Positions 22,090 to 24,864 of a stretch of DNA of 24,864 bases are shown here, piece by piece. A program made the position numbers and the translations under genes. The number at the start of each line of letters is the position of its first letter. Positions within the stretch are counted from its first letter, which is position 1. Origin of the DNA: an uncultured Collinsella sp. Lineage in GTDB: Bacteria > Actinomycetota > Coriobacteriia > Coriobacteriales > Coriobacteriaceae. The stretch covers positions 1-24,864 of the forward strand of contig UQUD01000016.1 of assembly GCA_900544225.1 (NCBI GenBank), read 5' to 3'. Under the pieces are notes generated by a model. It did no database searches. It saw only the letters and a program-made list of their open reading frames with translations, and was not told where the DNA came from.

Positions 22090-24165
22090 CTAGCGCAGAT
22101 ATGCTTTCGCGTTGCTCAGGCTGTAGGCAATCGTCGAGCCATTGTGCAGCAACGACGACGTCTGCGGGGTAATCGCGCCGGTAATGCCGAGCGCCAGGAG
22201 CGCCGAGTTGGTGAGCATCACCTTAGAGTAGGAGCTCGTCAGACGATCAATGAGGCCCTGACTCATGCGGCGCAGGCGCACGATCGCGGCGAGATCCGTA
22301 TCGGTCAGGATGATATCGGCGACCTCCTTGGCGATATCGCTTCCGCCACCCATCGCCAGACCCACGTCGGCCAAACCGAGCGCCGGCGAATCGTTGACGC
22401 CGTCGCCCACCATGGCAACGTGGCGCCCCTCGCTCTTAATGCGCTCCACGTAAGCGTACTTGTCCTCGGGCAGCAGCTCGGCCTTAAACTCGTCGACCCC
22501 TGCCTCTCGCGCAATGCGCTCGGCCGTGCGCTCGGAATCGCCCGTGAGCATGACCACGTGCTTGACGCCCAACGCGTGTAGGTCGGCGATGGCCTCGCGA
22601 ACCCCGGGCTTAAGCGGGTCCTCGATACCGAGCACGCCCACAACGGTGCCGTCGACCGCCAGATACAGCGGCGACAGGCCCTGCATCTGGGACTCGATTT
22701 GCTCCTTGATGTCGGACTCGAGCTGCGCGCCCTCGTCCTCGAATACAAAGTGCGCGGAACCGATGATGGCGCGACGCCCTTCGATGGACGAAGCAATGCC
22801 ATGCGCCACGATGTACTCGACGGCAGCATGGCGCTCGCGGTGCTCGAGCCCGCGCTCGCGGGCCGCATTGACCACGGCGCGTGCCACCGGATGCGGGAAA
22901 TGCTCCTCCAAGCAAGCGGAAAGGCGCAGGACCTCGTCCTCGCTCCAGCCATCGGTCGTCAGCACGCAAGCCAGGCGCGGCTGCGCCTCGGTGAGCGTGC
23001 CGGTCTTATCAAAGACAATGGTGTCGGCCTTGGCAAACGACTCAAAGTACTTGGCGCCCTTGACCATCACGCCCATCTTGGCAGCATCGCTCATGGCGGT
23101 CATGACGGCGACCGAACCCGTGAGCTTGAGTGCGCACGAGTAGTCGACCATCAGCGCCGCTGAGGTCTTGATGAGGCTACGGGTGGTAAGCGCAACCAGG
23201 CCCGCGAGCAGGAAGTTCCACGGGACGATCTTGTTGGCGAGGTCCTCCATGTGCGACTGGCCCTCGGACTTGAGCGAGTCGGCCGTCTGCACGAGCGAGA
23301 CGATCGAGCGCAGCTTGGTCTGCGCCGTGTTGGCGCGCACGCGCACCAAGATGCTGCCGTCCTCGACGACAGTTCCAGCAAACACATCGTCGCCTGCGCT
23401 GCGCTCGACGGCAAGCGGCTCGCCGGTCAGGGTCGCCTGGTTAACCATGGCGCTCCCCTGCTCAACCACGCCGTCGATGCAGATGGACATGCCGGTGCGA
23501 ACGGCGACCAGATCGCCGGGCTCAAGCTCGGTCGCGGCAACGCTTACCTCGGTGTCGCCGACGACCTTTTGCGCCTTGTCGGGCACATCGAGCAGCGAGT
23601 TGATGAGCTCGTTTTCGCTCATGGCGCGGGTGTAGTCCTCGAGCAATTCGCCCACGTTGAGCAGGAACATTGTCTGGCCCGCGGTGTCGACATCACGTTT
23701 GACGAACGAAATGCCGATGGCCGACGCGTCAAGCACAGGAACGGTCAGGCGCGGCTGCGCGAGCTCACGGAGGGCGGCGCGCAAAAAGGTCATGTAACCG
23801 GCTACGACAAACACCGCACGCAGGGGCGTGGGCAAAAACCATCGGCGCGCATAGTGGGCGCCGATGAGTGTGGCAAGATCCATAACGAGCTTGTGCTTGC
23901 GTGGCTCAAGCTGCATCACGTAACCCGACTTGGCATCGGCGATAGCCTGAGCATCGAGTGCGCCCAAGGCGTCGAGTACGCTCGCGCGGCGCGGCTCGTC
24001 GTACTCCAGCGCCATCTGGCCAATGCGACCATACACGCGCACTTTGCGCACGCCGTCGATTTCGCCGCCAAGCTTAAGAAGTGCATCGAGATCGCTCTCT
24101 GGCACAGGACCCGCCAATTGAAGACGGGTCCTGCCGGGGATCTCGCTGATAATCGAGAATCTCAT
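22090..24165 (-). CDS. P1B-type metal-translocating ATPase
   Basis: A 691-aa membrane ATPase. N-terminal HMA-like fold (about 1-70) without the CxxC copper motif, beginning with ISEIPGRTRLQL as in HMA_2 domains. Then membrane helices (about 95-165), the actuator loop with TGEP (247-250), helices carrying DYSCALK (341-347), the phosphorylation site DKTGT (386-390, D386), the HP locus (EEHFPHPVARAV) and GDGVNDSPAL before the last helices. The membrane motif is SCA where Cu/Zn pumps have CPC and others SPC; the metal is therefore uncertain, with Fe, Mn or Zn export all possible. A short gene for a DUF6110 membrane peptide lies 18 bases upstream, so the two are co-transcribed. The ribosome site is weak. 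The promoter ahead of DUF6110 holds a dyad that could bind a metal regulator. Confidence 0.9.
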   Translation of the reverse strand: MRFSIISEIPGRTRLQLAGPVPESDLDALLKLGGEIDGVRKVRVYGRIGQMALEYDEPRRASVLDALGALDAQAIADAKSGYVMQLEPRKHKLVMDLATLIGAHYARRWFLPTPLRAVFVVAGYMTFLRAALRELAQPRLTVPVLDASAIGISFVKRDVDTAGQTMFLLNVGELLEDYTRAMSENELINSLLDVPDKAQKVVGDTEVSVAATELEPGDLVAVRTGMSICIDGVVEQGSAMVNQATLTGEPLAVERSAGDDVFAGTVVEDGSILVRVRANTAQTKLRSIVSLVQTADSLKSEGQSHMEDLANKIVPWNFLLAGLVALTTRSLIKTSAALMVDYSCALKLTGSVAVMTAMSDAAKMGVMVKGAKYFESFAKADTIVFDKTGTLTEAQPRLACVLTTDGWSEDEVLRLSACLEEHFPHPVARAVVNAARERGLEHRERHAAVEYIVAHGIASSIEGRRAIIGSAHFVFEDEGAQLESDIKEQIESQMQGLSPLYLAVDGTVVGVLGIEDPLKPGVREAIADLHALGVKHVVMLTGDSERTAERIAREAGVDEFKAELLPEDKYAYVERIKSEGRHVAMVGDGVNDSPALGLADVGLAMGGGSDIAKEVADIILTDTDLAAIVRLRRMSQGLIDRLTSSYSKVMLTNSALLALGITGAITPQTSSLLHNGSTIAYSLSNAKAYLR

Positions 24166-24183
24166 AGTTTGTGCCTGGGAGCG

Positions 24184-24429
24184 TTACTCGGCTGCCTCGT
24201 CAGCAGCGGCCTCGCTCTGGGTGATGTAGGCCGCCTCGGCAACCATGTCGTCGACATTAGCCTTGGCCTGCTCGACCATGTCCTGGTAGCCATTCTTGAT
24301 GCGCATGCCGCACGCGATACCCTGCACGCAGGCATTCTTTACCGGAGCGCTGGTAAGCAGCTTGATGCCGGCCGTGCCAAGCAGAAAACCGCCACCGACA
24401 AGCAGGGTATTGAACGTCGACTTCTTCAT
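24184..24429 (-). CDS. DUF6110-like small membrane protein
   Basis: An 81-aa protein with one hydrophobic segment (about residues 7-26, LLVGGGFLLGTAGIKLL) just after a basic start (MKKS), then a short cysteine-containing stretch (C34, C40), an amphipathic part, and an acidic Ala/Glu-rich tail. It resembles the DUF6110 family, whose genes sit next to metal P-type ATPases; the function is unknown but could be a scaffold or metal-handling partner of the pump. The ATG at 24429 has GGGAGAAG close upstream; the longer frame to 24489 runs through leader hairpins. It is first gene of the two-gene operon. Confidence 0.8.
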   Translation of the reverse strand: MKKSTFNTLLVGGGFLLGTAGIKLLTSAPVKNACVQGIACGMRIKNGYQDMVEQAKANVDDMVAEAAYITQSEAAADEAAE

Positions 24430-24444
24430 GTTGCTTCTCCCTTT

Positions 24445-24500
24445 TGCCGCATTGGACGCGGCACGGTGCCTCAGCACTCGAGTAAACAAGTTTGCTCGAG
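24445..24500 (-). promoter_or_regulatory. Structured 5' leader of the DUF6110-ATPase operon
   Basis: Two stems lie between the promoter and the DUF6110 ribosome site: CTCGAGTAAAC/GTTTGCTCGAG (24477-24500, one G-U) and TGCCGC/GCGGCA (24445-24463). They leave about 15 bases before the start codon. A regulatory role is inference. Confidence 0.45.
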
Positions 24501-24513
24501 CACACTTTTGGAA

Positions 24514-24545
24514 AATAGTTTAGTTTATCTAACTATTGAGGTCAA
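24514..24545 (-). promoter_or_regulatory. Promoter with overlapping dyad ahead of the DUF6110-ATPase operon
   Basis: On the minus strand -35 TTGACC (24540-24545), a 17-base spacer and -10 TAAACT (24517-24522). An inverted repeat AATAGTTAG-ataaa-CTAAACTATT (24514-24537, one extra base in an arm) covers the spacer and -10. TTAG-n5-CTAA halves recall DtxR/MntR-type metal regulator sites, which would fit a metal exporter. Confidence 0.6.
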
Positions 24546-24864
24546 CAAAGGTTAACTCTTTGGAAATCTTAAGGTGCGGAACAGCCGGCTTCTGGCGATC
24601 CGCCCGCCGCGATGCACATCCGTGACGCCAAAGAGGAGGCCCTCTTCCCTCCAGCAAATTGAAGGTGAATGGTTTTCCGCGAAGTGAACGAGCAAAATCG
24701 GACCCCCGAAGCATCCGCATTTTTTCGCAGCAAAACCGCAGGAAACACTCGACAAAACCACAGGAAACCGAGCCAGAAAAGTGTTGATGTTTCAGGGGTC
24801 CAAAATAGGTCGTTCACTTCGCGGAAAAGTATTCACCTTCGTTTTCAACTTCCACAAAAAATGA
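24546..24864. other. Region upstream of the metal ATPase operon to window end, with inverted-repeat element
   Basis: 319 bases without a supported gene. The open frames on the minus strand are short, overlap the palindrome and have no ribosome site. The main content is the element at 24661-24840. No tRNA or other RNA gene was seen. Confidence 0.55.
24661..24840. repeat. 180-bp inverted-repeat element
   Basis: Arms 24661-24711 and 24790-24840 are reverse complements: ten bases GAAGGTGAAT, two mismatches, then a perfect 19-base block TTTTCCGCGAAGTGAACGA, a divergent stretch, and GGACCCC. The centre (24712-24789) has a 16-base direct repeat CAAAACC[G/A]CAGGAAAC at 24731-24746 and 24753-24768. 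No transposase is present, so a MITE-like element or a repetitive intergenic palindrome fits best. Confidence 0.8.

Noticed and set aside
24552..24817. Minus-strand open frames of 63-82 codons near the window end
   Set aside because: They lie across the inverted-repeat element, encode its internal direct repeats, and lack ribosome sites.

Overview
The window looks like a chromosomal segment of a high-GC, anaerobic, gut-type actinomycete, most likely class Coriobacteriia (Collinsella or a near relative). The basis is gene content and style: a type III glutamine synthetase, a UPF0210 (DUF711) protein, an EFR1-type flavodoxin/ferredoxin, a DUF6110-metal ATPase pair, high-GC codon use with AGGAG-type ribosome sites, and many intergenic palindromes. 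The genus is inferred; no database search was possible.

Layout. Bases 1-53 are the 3' part of a tRNA-Glu(TTC), followed by a two-way terminator. On the minus strand come an EFR1-like ferredoxin (142-903) and type III glutamine synthetase (1087-3174). A 425-bp regulatory gap (3175-3599) with hairpins and a 75-nt imperfect palindrome separates them from a plus-strand methionine/one-carbon operon: metF (3600-4472), a free-standing methionine synthase reactivation protein (4472-5260) and a MetH lacking that domain (5271-7826). UPF0210 (7935-9299), a 134-bp hairpin element, a GTG-started methyltransferase (9618-10505) and yhbY (10664-10963) follow.

From 11023 to 19378 nearly everything is on the minus strand: a 998-aa STAND/BTAD transcription regulator, nagB, a stand-alone glucose-type PTS IIA protein, glmM, rpsI-rplM with a good promoter and 5' hairpin, and a patatin-like lipase. 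NagB and GlmM act on the two ends of amino-sugar flux (catabolism of GlcN-6-P and commitment of GlcN-6-P to peptidoglycan), with the PTS protein between them.

Bases 19379-19991 hold no credible gene. They contain a tandem array of palindromic units and two 40-bp direct repeats that share the T-arm sequence of the neighbouring tmRNA gene (19992-20355, minus). After an orphan 144-aa protein (20593-21027) come a minus-strand RelB/DinJ-like antitoxin with a PIN toxin (4-nt overlap, promoter with repeated operator), then a DUF6110 membrane peptide and a P1B-type ATPase with an unusual SCA membrane motif. The window closes in a 180-bp inverted-repeat element (24661-24840).

No phage, CRISPR array, transposase or clearly new multi-gene system was seen. 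The most unusual items are the split MetH, the intergenic palindromic elements, the tmRNA-like repeats, the PIN module with its operator, and the DUF6110-ATPase pair.
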